From Myripristis murdjan (Eukaryota > Chordata > Actinopteri > Holocentriformes > Holocentridae), in assembly GCF_902150065.1 (NCBI RefSeq), contig NC_043980.1, forward strand, positions 18,723,917 through 18,787,916: a stretch of DNA of 64,000 nucleotides, in the 5' to 3' direction. This document shows, piece by piece, positions 25,801 to 37,675 of this stretch. Every line of letters starts with the position of its first letter. Position 1 is the first letter of the stretch. Below the pieces are notes generated by a model. It ran no database searches. It was not told the origin of the DNA and worked only from the letters and a program-made list of their open reading frames with translations. A program made the position numbers and the translations under genes.

Positions 25801-28800
25801 TCAGCTCCAACAACAACTGCAGCTCCCACCACTACAACAGCGGCTCCAGCAACCACAACAATACCTCCCACAACCACAACTACTCCCCCCACAACTACCA
25901 CTGCAGCTCCTACAACAACAGCAGCTCCCACTACCACAACTGCTGCCCCCACAACTACCACTTCTGCTCCCACAACCACAACAGCAGTCCCCACAACCAC
26001 AACTGCTGTCCCCACAACTACCACTTCTGCTCCCACAACAACAACAGTAGCTCCAACAACCACAACAGCGGTACCAACAACCACTACAGCCGCTCCCACA
26101 ACCACAACAACAGCTCCAACAACCACAACATCAGCACCAACTACCACCACAGCTACTCCCACAACCACAACTGCTGCCCCCACAACTACAACTGCAGCTC
26201 TCACAACCACAACAGCGGCTCCAACAACCACAACAGTGCCACCAACAACCACCACAGTCGCTCCCACAACCACAACAGCAGCCCCCACAACCACAACTGC
26301 TGCGCCCACAACTACAACTGCTGCACCCACAACAACAACTGCAGCTCCCACCACTACAACTGCAGCACCCACAACCACAACTGCAGCTCCCACCACTACA
26401 ACAGCGGCTCCAACAACCACAACAGCAGCTCCAACAACCACCATTGCAGTGCCAACAACCACAACAGCGGCACCAACAACCACAACGGTGGCACCAACAA
26501 CCACAACAGTAGCACCAACAACATCAACAGCAGCTCCCGCCACTACAACAGAGGCTCCAACAACCACGACAGCAGCACCAACAACTACAACTGCTGCCCC
26601 CAGTACTACCACTGCCGCTCCCACAACAACAACAGCAGCTCCAACAACCACAACATCAGCAGTACCAACAACTACAACAGCAGTTCCCACAACTATTTCA
26701 GCAGCTCTCACAACCACAACGGTAGCCCCAACAACGACAACAGCAGCAATGGTAAGTAACTTTTTTATTTTTTAGCACATTTTTGTATAAACTCCTCCAG
26801 TTCTTTCATCATTAATCTTGTTATTAGTAATGTGGCAATTATAAATACCTTTGACTAGGTGATATATTTCATTGACATGCTTAATAATAATTTTAATATC
26901 GCAGAGCTGGACTTCCAACTTTGTTATAGTCACACATCTATCACATCTTCTATTGTCCAAATTAAACATTATTAAAAATGGTAATCCATATCTGAAAATT
27001 ATATTGGACAACAGGTCATATATGAATAACTGCATTTGTAGTGAAAGTAGAAAAAATATTAAATGTGTCTTTGAATTTCTTGCACCTAGTTTCTTGTTAT
27101 AATTTTCAAAAAATTAATATTTTAATTTTACCATCAATGCTATTATTACCAGTGCATGATTAGTTTACACAATTTATTCAGTCAATTAAATCGACTTGAA
27201 AAACACTATTTAATGCATGCACACGCACACACACACACTTGCACACTCTTATTATAAGAAATATTAAAAAATATGAATATGTTTTCCTCAGGTTATCTTA
27301 ACTTTCATCATAATGCATACTCATTAGCATATAACCAGTAATGTTTCGAGGAAAAAAAAAACTTCAAAACAAAACGTGTTTGTTTTGTTTCGAAGTTTCA
27401 AAACAAAAGCATAAAGCATTCCTTTTGAGGCACATTGCTTCTTAAGGAGACATATTGCTTCTTAAGTCTAGTCTAGTCTAGTATTTGTGCATGCTGGTGC
27501 AGTATGAAGGTGCATCTCCACATTGATGAGGGTCTTTGCAAAGAATTATTTCCAATGACACACACAATAGCATGGAGCATGAGTACATTTGCTTCTGCTC
27601 TGTAGCTTACCGCTTTAACAATGAGCAGGTAAAACATTTTTAGTTCAGTTAAACACTGTTCAGAGCACATTGAGGGGGCCTGCAATTGTCCTGTTCATTA
27701 TGATTGCAGGCTACATTTTGCTGCTCAAAGCAAAATCTTGACCTAAGACATAATTGAATTCTTCACTGGATATTTTGGAGCTCAGCTACATAGCAATGAG
27801 TTGTGTCTAGTGCATCCACTGAATGTTTTTCAGGAGAAACAAACCACAAATGGAGTGTGGTGAAAATACATTTTGCTACATCCGCATGTTCACCGTGCGT
27901 CTTCGCGTCAAAACGGTGACTTGAAACGTCTGTACGGCCATCTTTATTTCTCTTAGGGACAAAACGGCTTGTGATCTCGCAGAAATCCGCGGACCTTCTA
28001 TACTTTGCACTATTTATCCACTTCCAGATTTCACCAGCAACAACAGAAGCATCCACAGCCAGTGTTTTGACAACTGTGGCTTCTAATACAGCTTCTGTTA
28101 CAACTACATCGAATACACAGATAACCACAACCAGTGCCACAACTACGGAAGCGAGTGGTCCCCCACAAAGTGGTGAGGGCTTCCTAATTCTGCTGTTGGA
28201 TCTAGACCGTCCTTTCATCCCACAATACAACAATCCACAGTCTCAACAATACAAAGACCTGGCTAACAATGTTACAGCAGAGGTAATATGTCACTCATTT
28301 ATTAACATGTCTTTTTTGATCATTTAAATGTAGTGTATATTTGCCTCAATAATGCATATTACTGTATTGTAGAGGACATTTATACTCAACAATCTTTTTT
28401 TCCTCTTTCTTTAGTGTAACAAAGGGTACCAAATTGTGTATCCAGAGACTTTCCTGAGATGTAGTATTAAAGGTTTTCGGTAAGTAATACTTAAAACACA
28501 TTTTATTTTTGCTTGAGTGATGATTCATGATTGCTCCCAAAATGTTGCCAGCTGAATGTCCTTTCTCTCATTAGGCCCGGTTCAGTTGTAGTGGAAACCA
28601 ATTTGATCTTCAAGAATGAGACAGTGGTTCCTACAGCCTCTCATGCAGTGGTGTCTCTTGAAAAGGCAATCAATGAATCAAAGGTGTTCCTTGATGTCAT
28701 CCCAAACACTATCAGAACAGGTTAGTGTTAGTGTACCATGCAGCATCTCATTTTCAGTTGTATTAACATGCTTGCAATAGCTTTTTAAATTACCACAAAC

Positions 28801-29093
28801 TAACTACAGCTTTTTTCATGTACTTTTATAACTGTTATACCACAGCAAATACAACATCAAATTCAACAACTGCCACACCAACAACTGCAACAACCACAGC
28901 TGTGGATACAACAACAACAACAACAACAGCAACCACCATAGCTGTGGATACAACAGCATCACCAACGACAACTTCCGCTGCAACATTGACCACCACCAGC
29001 AGAGCAATGGCATCAACCAGACCTCTGAATGTGCTCACTTTACTGCTAATTCCTCTTGCTTTCTTTGTAACAGACCGGCAATGCCTTCTCTAA
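19268..29093 (+). CDS. MUC1-like SEA mucin, cassette 1 (complete model)
   Basis: Six exons are proposed: 19268-19316, 19916-26751, 28028-28282, 28415-28479, 28575-28720 and 28846-29093, total 7599 nt or 2532 residues. All junctions keep phase and use GT..AG. Residues 1-26 form a signal peptide (MAMGMNRQRTTLLCAMF, then LISLVMVSA). Residues ~27-2295 are a mucin domain of TTTTAAP-like 7-mers, expected to be densely O-glycosylated. A SEA domain spans ~2344-2450, opening GFLILLLDLDRPF, with NPQSQQYKDLANNVTAE and FRPGSVVVETNLIF. In SEA mucins such as MUC1 cleavage falls between G and S of GSVVV. Two cysteines and three N-glycosylation sequons are present. A second Thr stalk leads to LNVLTLLLIPLAFFVTD, a GPI signal or tail-less membrane anchor. 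The likely role is surface mucus or glycocalyx. There is no VWD, EGF or cytoplasmic tail. An AATAAA follows at 29183. Confidence 0.85.
19849..19909 (+). repeat. Two poly-T tracts before the giant exon
   Basis: Long T runs directly upstream of the acceptor AACAG (to 19915). They serve as an extreme polypyrimidine tract for the first giant exon. Confidence 0.9.
19944..26748 (+). repeat. 21-bp coding minisatellite, mucin exon 1
   Basis: The exon is an uninterrupted array of about 320 units of 21 bp (some of 18 bp), each coding TTTTAAP or a near variant (TTTTAVP, TTTTSAP, TTTTIPP, TTTTVAP). Longer blocks recur: a segment around the rare word TTTTIPPTTTTTAP appears near 20820, 21400, 22035, 22610, 22915 and 25855, showing expansion by block duplication as well as by single units. 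The strand is almost purely A/C-rich. Because units keep multiples of three, the antisense frame is also open throughout, but only as a result of composition. Confidence 0.95.
26752..28027 (+). other. Intron between mucin and SEA exons, cassette 1
   Basis: Bounded by GTAAGT (26752) and CTTCCAG (28027). The same intron, nearly the same length, recurs at 35314-36587 and 52494-53759. If it is retained, the frame runs nine codons further and ends ..MVSNFFIF at a TAG. A short (CA)n lies at 27223-27238. Confidence 0.8.
28028..29093 (+). other. SEA domain and anchor exons, cassette 1
   Basis: Four exons with phases 0, 0, 2 and 1 encode a linker, the SEA domain and the C-terminal anchor. Exon 28028-28282 carries the linker and the first half of SEA. 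Exon 28415-28479 carries CNKGYQIVYPETFLRC, whose two cysteines probably pair. Exon 28575-28720 carries the GSVVV cleavage motif. Exon 28846-29093 carries the stalk and hydrophobic tail ending DRQCLL. Splice sites are all consensus. Confidence 0.88.
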
Positions 29094-29182
29094 GAATGGA
29101 TAAACAATTAAAATGATCAGAAATGGACAGTCAGATGTAATCAATATCACCGAAAAAATTCAGTGTAAGAATTGGGTATAAC

Positions 29183-29188
29183 AATAAA
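29183..29188 (+). terminator. Polyadenylation signal, cassette 1
   Basis: AATAAA lies 90 bp after the stop codon. It is conserved in cassette 2 (37765-37770) but reads AGTAAA at the matching place in cassette 3 (near 55110). Confidence 0.6.
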
Positions 29189-29812
29189 TCCGTTTCTTTA
29201 GCACATGTAACACTACCATTTATAAATCCATTCAAGCACTGCCTAGCAAATGTAATATATTTTGCAACAACGTTAATGTATCCTAATTTATAATATTGTT
29301 CATGTAGTGTCTGATATCATAGCAAACATATATTTGTGAATTATTTATTATATATTATATGCACTTCTTTTGGTTGTTATATTGCACTTATGTTTTGTTG
29401 TATTCGCCACATGGTAGCATTTTTGTCTACAGTCTTTCCTGATTACTAAGACACATTTCTTGAAATTTTGCTGCACTTCGCAAAACTCAACATAAAAATG
29501 AAAAACTGCACACCCATTTTCACAAACTTCAACGTGCGATGTCAAAACCAAACTTTCCACTCAAAACCAACACTCCTGTATAGAGTTTAGGAATGGAGAA
29601 TGTAGGAGACAGACGTTTTTGAATCTTCAGTTGTTAGTGGAACGGTCGGTGGAAACTGACTGTCCCAGACGACATTGTAACTTGGCTTTTCTGGCTGTGT
29701 TGACTTCAACCATACCTAGTCGAAATACAGGATCCCACAGACCATGAAGGAAATCCCGGAATTTGGATAGGTGTGTGAACAGTTTTGACTCATGATTTAC
29801 ACCTGGAGACTT

Positions 29813-29841
29813 GTGTGTTAACTGGGATCCAGTTAACACAC
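29813..29841. repeat. 13-bp perfect palindrome
   Basis: The arms GTGTGTTAACTGG and their complement are separated by GAT. The identical 29-bp structure occurs at 38802-38830 in the second spacer. Confidence 0.85.
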
Positions 29842-30853
29842 TTGACCTGATGGTATTGATTACCAGTGCGAGTTTTTCACAAAAAGTAAAACAAACCTCG
29901 AACATATTTGAAAATAGGGAAATAGTATTTATCATTTTTGGAAATCAGGCTGTCTTTTGGAAGATGGTGGTATGGTTTTGGATGTTTAGTCAATAGGCCC
30001 AGTTATGGCATGTAAGCAATTGAGAAAAACTGTAATCATTGATTGACTGAGTTGTAAATGTATTTTTCATAATTGGAATATAAATAATTTGAATTAAAGA
30101 ACACTGCAAGTCATGCAAAAAGACTAATGTATTTTTTAACAGGTATTTTACAAAGTTTTTTTTTGTTTTGTTTTCATTCAGGAGTTGGGGGTTTTGGATT
30201 GTGACAAGAAAGCGTAGATTAATTCATTACAAACCTCAACAGCAATGTTGAGTGATCTGAACAGTAAAAAAATCATTATTTCTATAGCACCTTTAAAAAA
30301 AGTGCTTCACATACATAGGACATGAGCAGTAGTCCTAGATTACAATAGTAAAATATAAAAATACAAATAAATTAAAACAATTAAATATTATATAATTATT
30401 ATTATTACATATTTTAAAATTATTAAAATATTACTAGACAAGATCAAATGTTAAGAAAATATCTACTGATGGGAGTAAATTTTTTTTTTTTTTTTTTTTT
30501 TTGGTGACAGTTTGGACTCTTACCCATATACATGTGTTTGCTGCTCCATTGGAGTGTGATACATCCACCAAATCTGGTCCATTAAATTCTTCCCTGTCAT
30601 AAGACTGGGAGCTTCATTGGGAGAGTACTACTTCAAAATAAAGTAACTATTTTGAGTACTTTCATTCCTGTTTTCAGTCCTCTGGCTTCCAAAATGTCTG
30701 TTTTACATATTGTTTTGCCTTAGCACTGCCTGTGTCACCACACCTCGGCCCTGTAGTCCCATATTCTACCTGGCAGAAAACTCTCCTGCCATTTTTGAAA
30801 CCAATGGGGAATGAAACTGATATGTATGATATATGTGTATATATGTATATATA

Positions 30854-31861
30854 CATACCAGTCAAAAGTTTGGACACACCTTCTCATTTAATGTTTTTTC
30901 TTTATTTTCATGACTATTTACATTGTAGATTCTCACTGAAGGCATCAAAACTATGAATGAACACATATGGAATTATGTAGTAAACAAAAAAGTGTGAAAT
31001 AACTCAAAACATGTTTTATATTTGAGATTCTTCAAAATAGCCACCCTTTGCTTTGATTACTGCTTTGCACACGCTTGGCAATTTCTCGATGAGCTTCATG
31101 AGGTAGTCACCTGAAATGGTTTTCCAACAGCCTTGAAGGAGTTCCCAGAGATGCTGAGCACTTGTTGGCCCTTTTGCCTTCACTCTGTGGTCCATCTCAT
31201 CCCAAACCATCTCGATTGGGTTTAGGTCAGGTGACTGTGGAGGCCAGGTCATCTGGCACAGCACTCCATCACTCTCCTTCTTGGTCAAATAGCCCTTACA
31301 CAGCCTGGAGGTGTGTTTGGTGTCATTGTCCTGCTGAAAATAAACTATGGTCCAACTAAGCACAAACCAGATGGGATGGCATGTTGCTACAAGATGCTGC
31401 ATGGTAGTCATGCTGGTTCGGTGTGCCTTCAACTGTTAATAAATGCCAAACAGTGTAAGCAGCAAAGCACCCCCACACCATCACACATCACAACATAATT
31501 CATGGTCCCAACCCCATTAAGAAGGCAAGAAATTCCACAAGTGAACCCTAACAAGGCACACCTGTGAAGTGAAAACCATTTCAGGTGACTACATCATGAA
31601 GCTCATGGAGAGAAGGCCAAGGGTTTGCAGGGCTGTCAACAAAGCGAAGGGTGGCTACTTTGAGGAATCTAAAATCTAAAATTATTTAATTAATTAATTA
31701 ATTAATTAGTTATTTAACAGTTTTTTCTTTGCTACATAATTCCATATATCTTGCTTCATATATTTGATGTCTTCAGTATGTATCTACAATGTAGAAAGTA
31801 GTAAAAATAAAGAAAAAAAAACTTGAATGAGAAGGTGTGTCCAAACTTTTGACTGATGGTG
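30854..31861 (-). mobile_element. Tc1-like transposon, internally deleted
   Basis: The ends are inverted (CAGTCAAAAGTTTGGACACA inside each end) and flanked by TA. The inverted ends are long, about 250 bp, and include part of the transposase C-terminal coding text in both arms. At ~1.0 kb, against a usual 1.3-1.6 kb, the element has lost the segment coding for the DNA-binding N-terminus and the first catalytic Asp. It entered an AT/GT microsatellite. A second copy sits at the same place in the next spacer, so it was carried along by the duplication. Confidence 0.85.
31016..31432 (-). pseudogene. Tc1 transposase C-terminal fragment
   Basis: The minus-strand frame encodes YFQQDNDTKHTS, with the second catalytic Asp, and WPPQSPDLNPIEMVWDE, with the Glu of the DDE triad. 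It ends GGYFEESQI close to the left inverted repeat. The paired HTH domains, the nuclear-localisation region and the first Asp are absent, so no active transposase can be made from it. Confidence 0.85.
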
Positions 31862-32081
<220 letters not shown>

Positions 32082-32715
32082 TCAGTGTCCAAACAATAAC
32101 TTCAAATGTCTGTGCATGAAGAAAAATCCATCTAATACTGCCACAAAATTCAGAATGATGAAAGACTACAGCTTAATATCTTTGTGGATGAGGTGTTTGG
32201 ACTGTCAATGAAAATGAAAAATGATAATAAGGTAAGAGTACTATTTTTGTACAAATAAAAATTGACTTGCTAAACAATATGTTAAACAAAGAAAATCATT
32301 AATATAATTAATTAACGAAAGGAAATGTATGGACAGTAATCTGATAGAACTGAAGAATGAACATTTTAATTTATTGATTATTGGAATAATTGGAAGTGTA
32401 GAAGTAATTTTAATGAATCAAAAATCAAATATACTAAAAGCTTAAAAATGAACAAAAATGAAATACCTATGAAAAATTAATTGGTGCATATCCAAGACTG
32501 AGTATTTTATAAAAAGAAACCCACACACAAACATAACATACAAAATAAATCAATGAAAAAATAAATATATAAATTCATGCATATATATACACATACTTTG
32601 ATACGAACATAGAAACAAACTTACCTTTGAAGAAAACAATTAAGATTACATGTTATGATCAAAAAATGTCAATAACATTCCTTCATTTTCTTTTTTAAAA
32701 TAAATTTCATTCAAG
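32082..32715 (+). other. Upstream flank of mucin cassette 2
   Basis: This matches 41220-41837 before cassette 3 but nothing before cassette 1. It holds an exon-like stretch at 32154-32231: preceded by CAG, followed by GTAAGAG, 26 open codons reading NDERLQLNIFVDEVFGLSMK.., phase 0 at both ends. The homologous stretch in cassette 3 (41270-41352) is 83 nt, so its phase differs. No signal-peptide exon is visible. Confidence 0.5.
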
Positions 32716-35310
32716 ACTACCACAGCAACAACAACAACCACAACAGTGGAACCAACAACCAGCACAACAGCACCAACAAGTACAATGACGGCACCAACAA
32801 CCACAACAGCCACTCCCACCACCACAACTGTAGCTCCCACTACCACAACAGTGACTCTAACAACCACAACAACTTCTCCCACAACCACATCAGCAGCTCA
32901 AGCAACGACAACAGTGGCACCAACAACCACCACAGCTGCTCCCACAACCACAACTGCTGCCCCCACAACCACAACTGCAGCTCCTACAACAACAACAGCA
33001 GCCCCCACAACCACGACTGCAGCTCCAACAACAACAACAACAGAAGCTCCCACTACCACAACTGCAGCTCCCACCACTACTACAGCAGTACCAACAACCA
33101 CCACATCCGCTCCCACAACCACAACTGCTGCCCCCACAACAACCACTGCAGCTCCAACAACAACAACAGGGGCACCAACAACCACCACAGCTGCACCCAC
33201 AACCACAAGTGCTGTCCCCACAACCACAACTGCAGCTCCAACAACCACAACTGCAACACCCGCAACAACAACTGCAGCTCTCACCACCACAACTGCAGCT
33301 CCAACAACAACAACTGCAGCCCCCACTACTACAACAGCGGCTGCAACAACCACAACAGCAGCCTCCACAACCAAAACTGCTGTCCCCACAACAACCACTG
33401 CAGCTCCAACAACAACCACTGCAGCTCCAACAACAACAACAGGGGCACCAACAACCACAACAGCCACTCCCACAACCACTCCTGCAGCTACAACAACGAC
33501 TACAGCAGTACCAACAACCACCACAGCTGCACCCACAACCACAAGTGCTGTCCCTACAACCACAACTGCAGCTCCCACAACCACAACTGCAGCACCCACA
33601 ACAACAACTGCAGCTCCCACCACCACAACTACAGCTCCAACAACAACTGCAGCCACCACTACTACAACAGCAGCTGCAACAACCACAACAGCAGCCCCTA
33701 CAACCACAACTGCTGCTCCAACAACCACCACAGCAGTACCAACAACCACAATTACAGCTCCCACAACCACAACTGCTGCCCCCACAACAACCACTGCAGC
33801 TCCAACAACGATTACAGCGGCTCCCACTACCACAACAGCGGCACCAACAACCACAACAGCCACTCCCACAACCACAACTGCAGCTCCCACTACCACAACA
33901 GTGACTCTAACAACCACAACAGCGGAACCAACAACCACAACAGCCACTCCCACAACCACAACTGCAGCTCCAACAACGACTACAGCAGTACCAACAACCA
34001 CCACAGCCGTACCCACAACTACAACTGCTGTCCCCACAACCACAACTGCAGCTCCCACAACCACAACTGCAGCACAAACAACAACAACTGCAGCCCCCAC
34101 TACCACAACAGTAACTCCAACTACCACAACAGCTGCACCCACAACTACAACTGCTGTCCCCACAACCACAACTGCAGCTCCCACCACTACAAGTGCAGCT
34201 CCAACAACAACAATTGCAGCCCCCACTACTACAATAACGGCTCCAACAACCACAACTGCAGCTCCTACAACCACAACTGCAGCACAAACAGCCACAACTG
34301 CAGCTCCCACCACTCCAACTGCAGCTCCAACAACAACAACTGCAGCCCCCACTACTACAACAGCGGCTCCAACAACCACAACAGCAGCCCCCATAATCAC
34401 AACTGCTGCCCCTACAACAACCACTTCAGCTCCAACAACAACAACAGCAGCTCCCACTACCACAACAGTAACTCCAACAACCACAACAGCCGCACCACCG
34501 ACCACAACAGTTGTCCCCACAACCACAACTGCAGCTCCCACAACCACAACTGCAGCACAAACAACAACAACTGCATCTCCCACCACTACAACAGCGGCTC
34601 CAACAACTACAACAGCAGCCCCCACAACCACAACTGCTGCCCCCACAACAACCACTGCAGCTCCAACAACAACAACAGCATCTCCCACTACCACAACAGT
34701 AACTCCAACAACTACAACATCGGCACCAACAACCACAACAGCCACTCCCACAACCACAACTTCAGCTCCAACAACAACTACAGCAGTACCAACAACCACC
34801 ACAGTTGCACCCATAACTACAACTGCTGTCCCCACAACCACAACTGCAGCTCCCACAACCACAACTGCAGCACCAACAACCACAACTGCAGCTCCTACCA
34901 CTACAACTGCAGCACCCACAACAACAACTCCAGCTCCCACAACCACAACTGCTGCTCCAACAACCACCACAGCAGTACCAACAACCACCACAGCCGCTCC
35001 CACAACCACAACAGCAGCTCCAACAACCACAACAGCCGCACCTACAACAACAGCAGCTCCTTCCACAACAACCGCAGCTCCAACAACTACAACAATTACA
35101 CCAACAACCACCTCAGCCACTGCCACAACCACAACTGCTGTCCCCACTACCACAACTGCTGCCCACACAACTACAAGTACAGCTCCCTCAACTACAACAG
35201 TGGCGCCAACAACCACAACAACAACACCCACAACTACAAATGCAGGTCACACAACTATAACAGCAGCTCTCACAACCACAACAGCAGCCCCAACAACGAC
35301 AACAGAAGCA
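32716..35310 (+). repeat. 21-bp coding minisatellite, mucin exon 2
   Basis: About 123 units coding TTTTAAP-like 7-mers. Unit variants are more mixed than in cassette 3 (TTTTGAP, TTTTVTL, AQTTTTA), with little block-scale periodicity. Confidence 0.95.
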
Positions 35311-37675
35311 ATGGTAAGTAACTTTTTTATTTTTTAGCATATTTTTGTATTTACTCCTCCAGTTTTTTCGTCATTAATTCCAGAAGTCGTTATTAATCGT
35401 GGGAATTATGAACACCATTCGACTAGGTAATATATTTCATTGACACGCTTAATAATAATTTTAATAACGCAGAGCGGGACTTACAACTTTGTTATAGTCA
35501 CGTATCTATCACATTTTCTATTGTCCAAATTAAACATTGTTAAAAATGGTAATCCATATCTGAAAATTATATTGGACAAGAGGTCATATATGAATAACTG
35601 CCTTTTTAGTGAAAGTAGAAAAAAATATTAAATGTGTCTTTGAATTTCTTGCACCTAGTTTCTTGTTATAATTTTCAAAAAATTAATATTTTAATTTTGC
35701 CATCAATGCTATTATTACCAGTGCGTGACTAGTTCACACAATTTATTCAATCAATTAAATCGACTTGAAAAACACTATTTAATGCATGCACACACACACA
35801 TACACTTGCACACTCTTATTATAAGAAAGAATAAAAAATGTGAATATGTTTTCCTCAGGTTATCTTAACTTTCATCATAATACGTGCTCATTAGCATATA
35901 ACCAGTAATGTTTTGAGAAAAAAAAAAAAAACTCAAAACAAAACTTGTTTGTTTTGTTTTGAAGTTTCAAAACAAAAGCATAAAGCATTGCTTTTGAGGC
36001 ACATTGCTTCTTAAGGAGGCATATTGCTTCTTTAGTCTAGCGCCTCTGAGTATTTGTGCATGCTGGTCCAGTATGAAGGTGCATCTCCACATTGATGAGG
36101 GTCTTTGCAAAGAATTATTTCCAATGACACACACAATAGCATGGAGCATGAGTACATTTGCTTCTGCTCTGTAGCTTACCGCTCTAACAATGAGCAGGTA
36201 AAACACTTTTAGTTCAGTTAAACACCGTTCGGAGCACATTGAGGGGGCCTGCAATTGTCCTGTTCATTATGATTGCAGGCTACATTTTGCTGCTCAAAGC
36301 AAAATCTTGACCTAAGACATAATTGAATTCTTCACTGGAGCTCAGCTACATAGCAATGAGCTGTGTCTAGTGCATCCACTGAATGTTTTTCAGGAGAAAC
36401 AAACCACAAATGGAGTGTGGTGAAAATACATTTTGCTACATCCGCATGTTCACCGTGCGTCTTCGCGTCACAACGGTGACTTGAAACGTCTGTGCGGCCA
36501 TCTTTATTTCTCTTAGGGACAAAACGGCTTGTGATCTCGTAGAAATCCGCGGACCTTCTATACTTTGCACTATTTATCCACTTCCAGATTTCACCAGCAA
36601 CAACAGAAGCATCCACAGCCAGTGTTTTGACAACTGTGGCTTCTAATACAGCTTCTGTTACAACTACATCGAATACACAGATAACCACAACCAGTGCCAC
36701 AACTACGGAAGCGAGTGGTCCCCCGCAAAGTGGTGAGGGCTTCCTAATTCTGCTGTTGGATCTAGACCGTCCTTTCATCCCACAATACAACAATCCACAG
36801 TCTCAACAATACAAAGACCTGGCTAACAATGTTACAGCAGAGGTAATATGTCACTCATTTATTAACATGTCTTTTTTGATCATTTAAATGTAGTGTATAT
36901 TTGCCTCAATAATTCATATTACTGTATTGTAAAGGACATTTATACTTAATTTTGAGACATTAAGCAAAGTCAACAATCTTTTTTTTCCCCTTTCTTTAGT
37001 GTAACAAAGGGTACCAAATTGTGTATCCAGAGACTTTCCTGAGATGTAGTATTAAAGGTTTTCGGTAAGTAATACTTAAAACACATTTTATTTTTGCTTG
37101 AGTGATGATTCATGATTGCTCCCAAAATGTTGCCAGCTGAATGTCCTTTCTCTCATTAGGCCCGGTTCAGTTGTAGTGGAAACCAATTTGATCTTCAAGA
37201 ATGAGACAGTGGTTCCTACAGCCTCTCATGCAGTGGTGTCTCTTGAAAAGGCAATCAATGAATCAAAGGTGTTCCTTGATGTCATCCCAAACACTATCAG
37301 AACAGGTTAGTGTTAGTGTACCATGCAGCATCTCATTTTCAGTTGTATTAACATGCTTGCAATAGCTTTTTAAATTACCACAAACTAACTACAGCTTTTT
37401 TCATGTACTTTTATAACTGTTATACCACAGCAAATACAACATCAAATTCAACAACTGCCACACCAACAACTGCAACAACCACAGCTGTGGATACAACAAC
37501 AACAACAACAGCAACCACCATAGCTGTGGATACAACAGCATCACCAACAACAACTACAGCTGCAACATTGACCATCACCAGCAGAGCAATGGCATCAACC
37601 AGACCTCTGAATGTGCTCACTTTACTGCTAATTCCTCTTGCTTTCTTTGTAACAGACCGGCAATGCCTTCTCTAA
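32716..37675 (+). CDS. MUC1-like SEA mucin, cassette 2 (5' end unresolved)
   Basis: Exons 32716-35313, 36588-36842, 37000-37064, 37160-37305 and 37431-37675 give 3309 nt, or 1102 residues from the first repeat codon. The giant exon is the shortest of the three (866 codons) and is phase 0 at both ends. Its acceptor is TTCATTCAAG, unlike that of cassette 1. The SEA exons are almost identical to cassette 1, including FRPGSVVVETNLIF and the DRQCLL end, and all splice sites are kept. No leader exon with a signal peptide was found between 29094 and 32715. The cassette is either spliced from the leader of cassette 1 (phase 0 fits after 26751) or is unable to make a secreted protein. No stop or frameshift breaks the coding parts. 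Confidence 0.7.
35314..36587 (+). other. Intron between mucin and SEA exons, cassette 2
   Basis: Duplicate of the cassette 1 intron, bounded by GTAAGT and CTTCCAG. No other feature. Confidence 0.8.
36588..37675 (+). other. SEA domain and anchor exons, cassette 2
   Basis: Same four-exon layout and phases as cassette 1. The first three exons differ from it by very few bases. The intron at 36843-36999 has 23 bp (ending taagcaaag, to about 36969) that cassette 1 lacks but cassette 3 has, so cassette 1 lost it. The last exon is one codon shorter than in cassette 1. Confidence 0.85.

Larger units (their letters stand above)
29094..30851. other. Intercassette spacer 1 (duplicated DNA)
   Basis: Non-coding. 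It is nearly collinear with 37676-39985 apart from a 447-bp MITE and small indels, and it matches broken parts of 55005-60320. A palindrome at 29813-29841 and a 'tctatagcacctttaaaaaa' dispersed-repeat word near 30280 are conserved in the second copy. No gene is seen. Confidence 0.75.

Noticed and set aside
19908-26717. Huge antisense open frame (Val/Gly/Ala repeats) opposite mucin exon 1
   Set aside because: The 21-bp unit contains no stop on either strand, so the frame is open by composition. It has no splice, start or domain support. The same holds opposite exons 2 and 3 (32898-35231 and 41822-52459).
26752-26775. Ultra-short intron (GTAAGT..TTTTTTAG)
   Set aside because: 24 nt is too short for vertebrate splicing; the long intron to 28027 has better sites and keeps phase.
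27763-28233. Antisense frame of ~156 codons over the SEA exon (also 36332-36793 and 53507-53965)
   Set aside because: It crosses intron and exon of the sense gene and has no family features; its repetition only reflects the cassette duplication.
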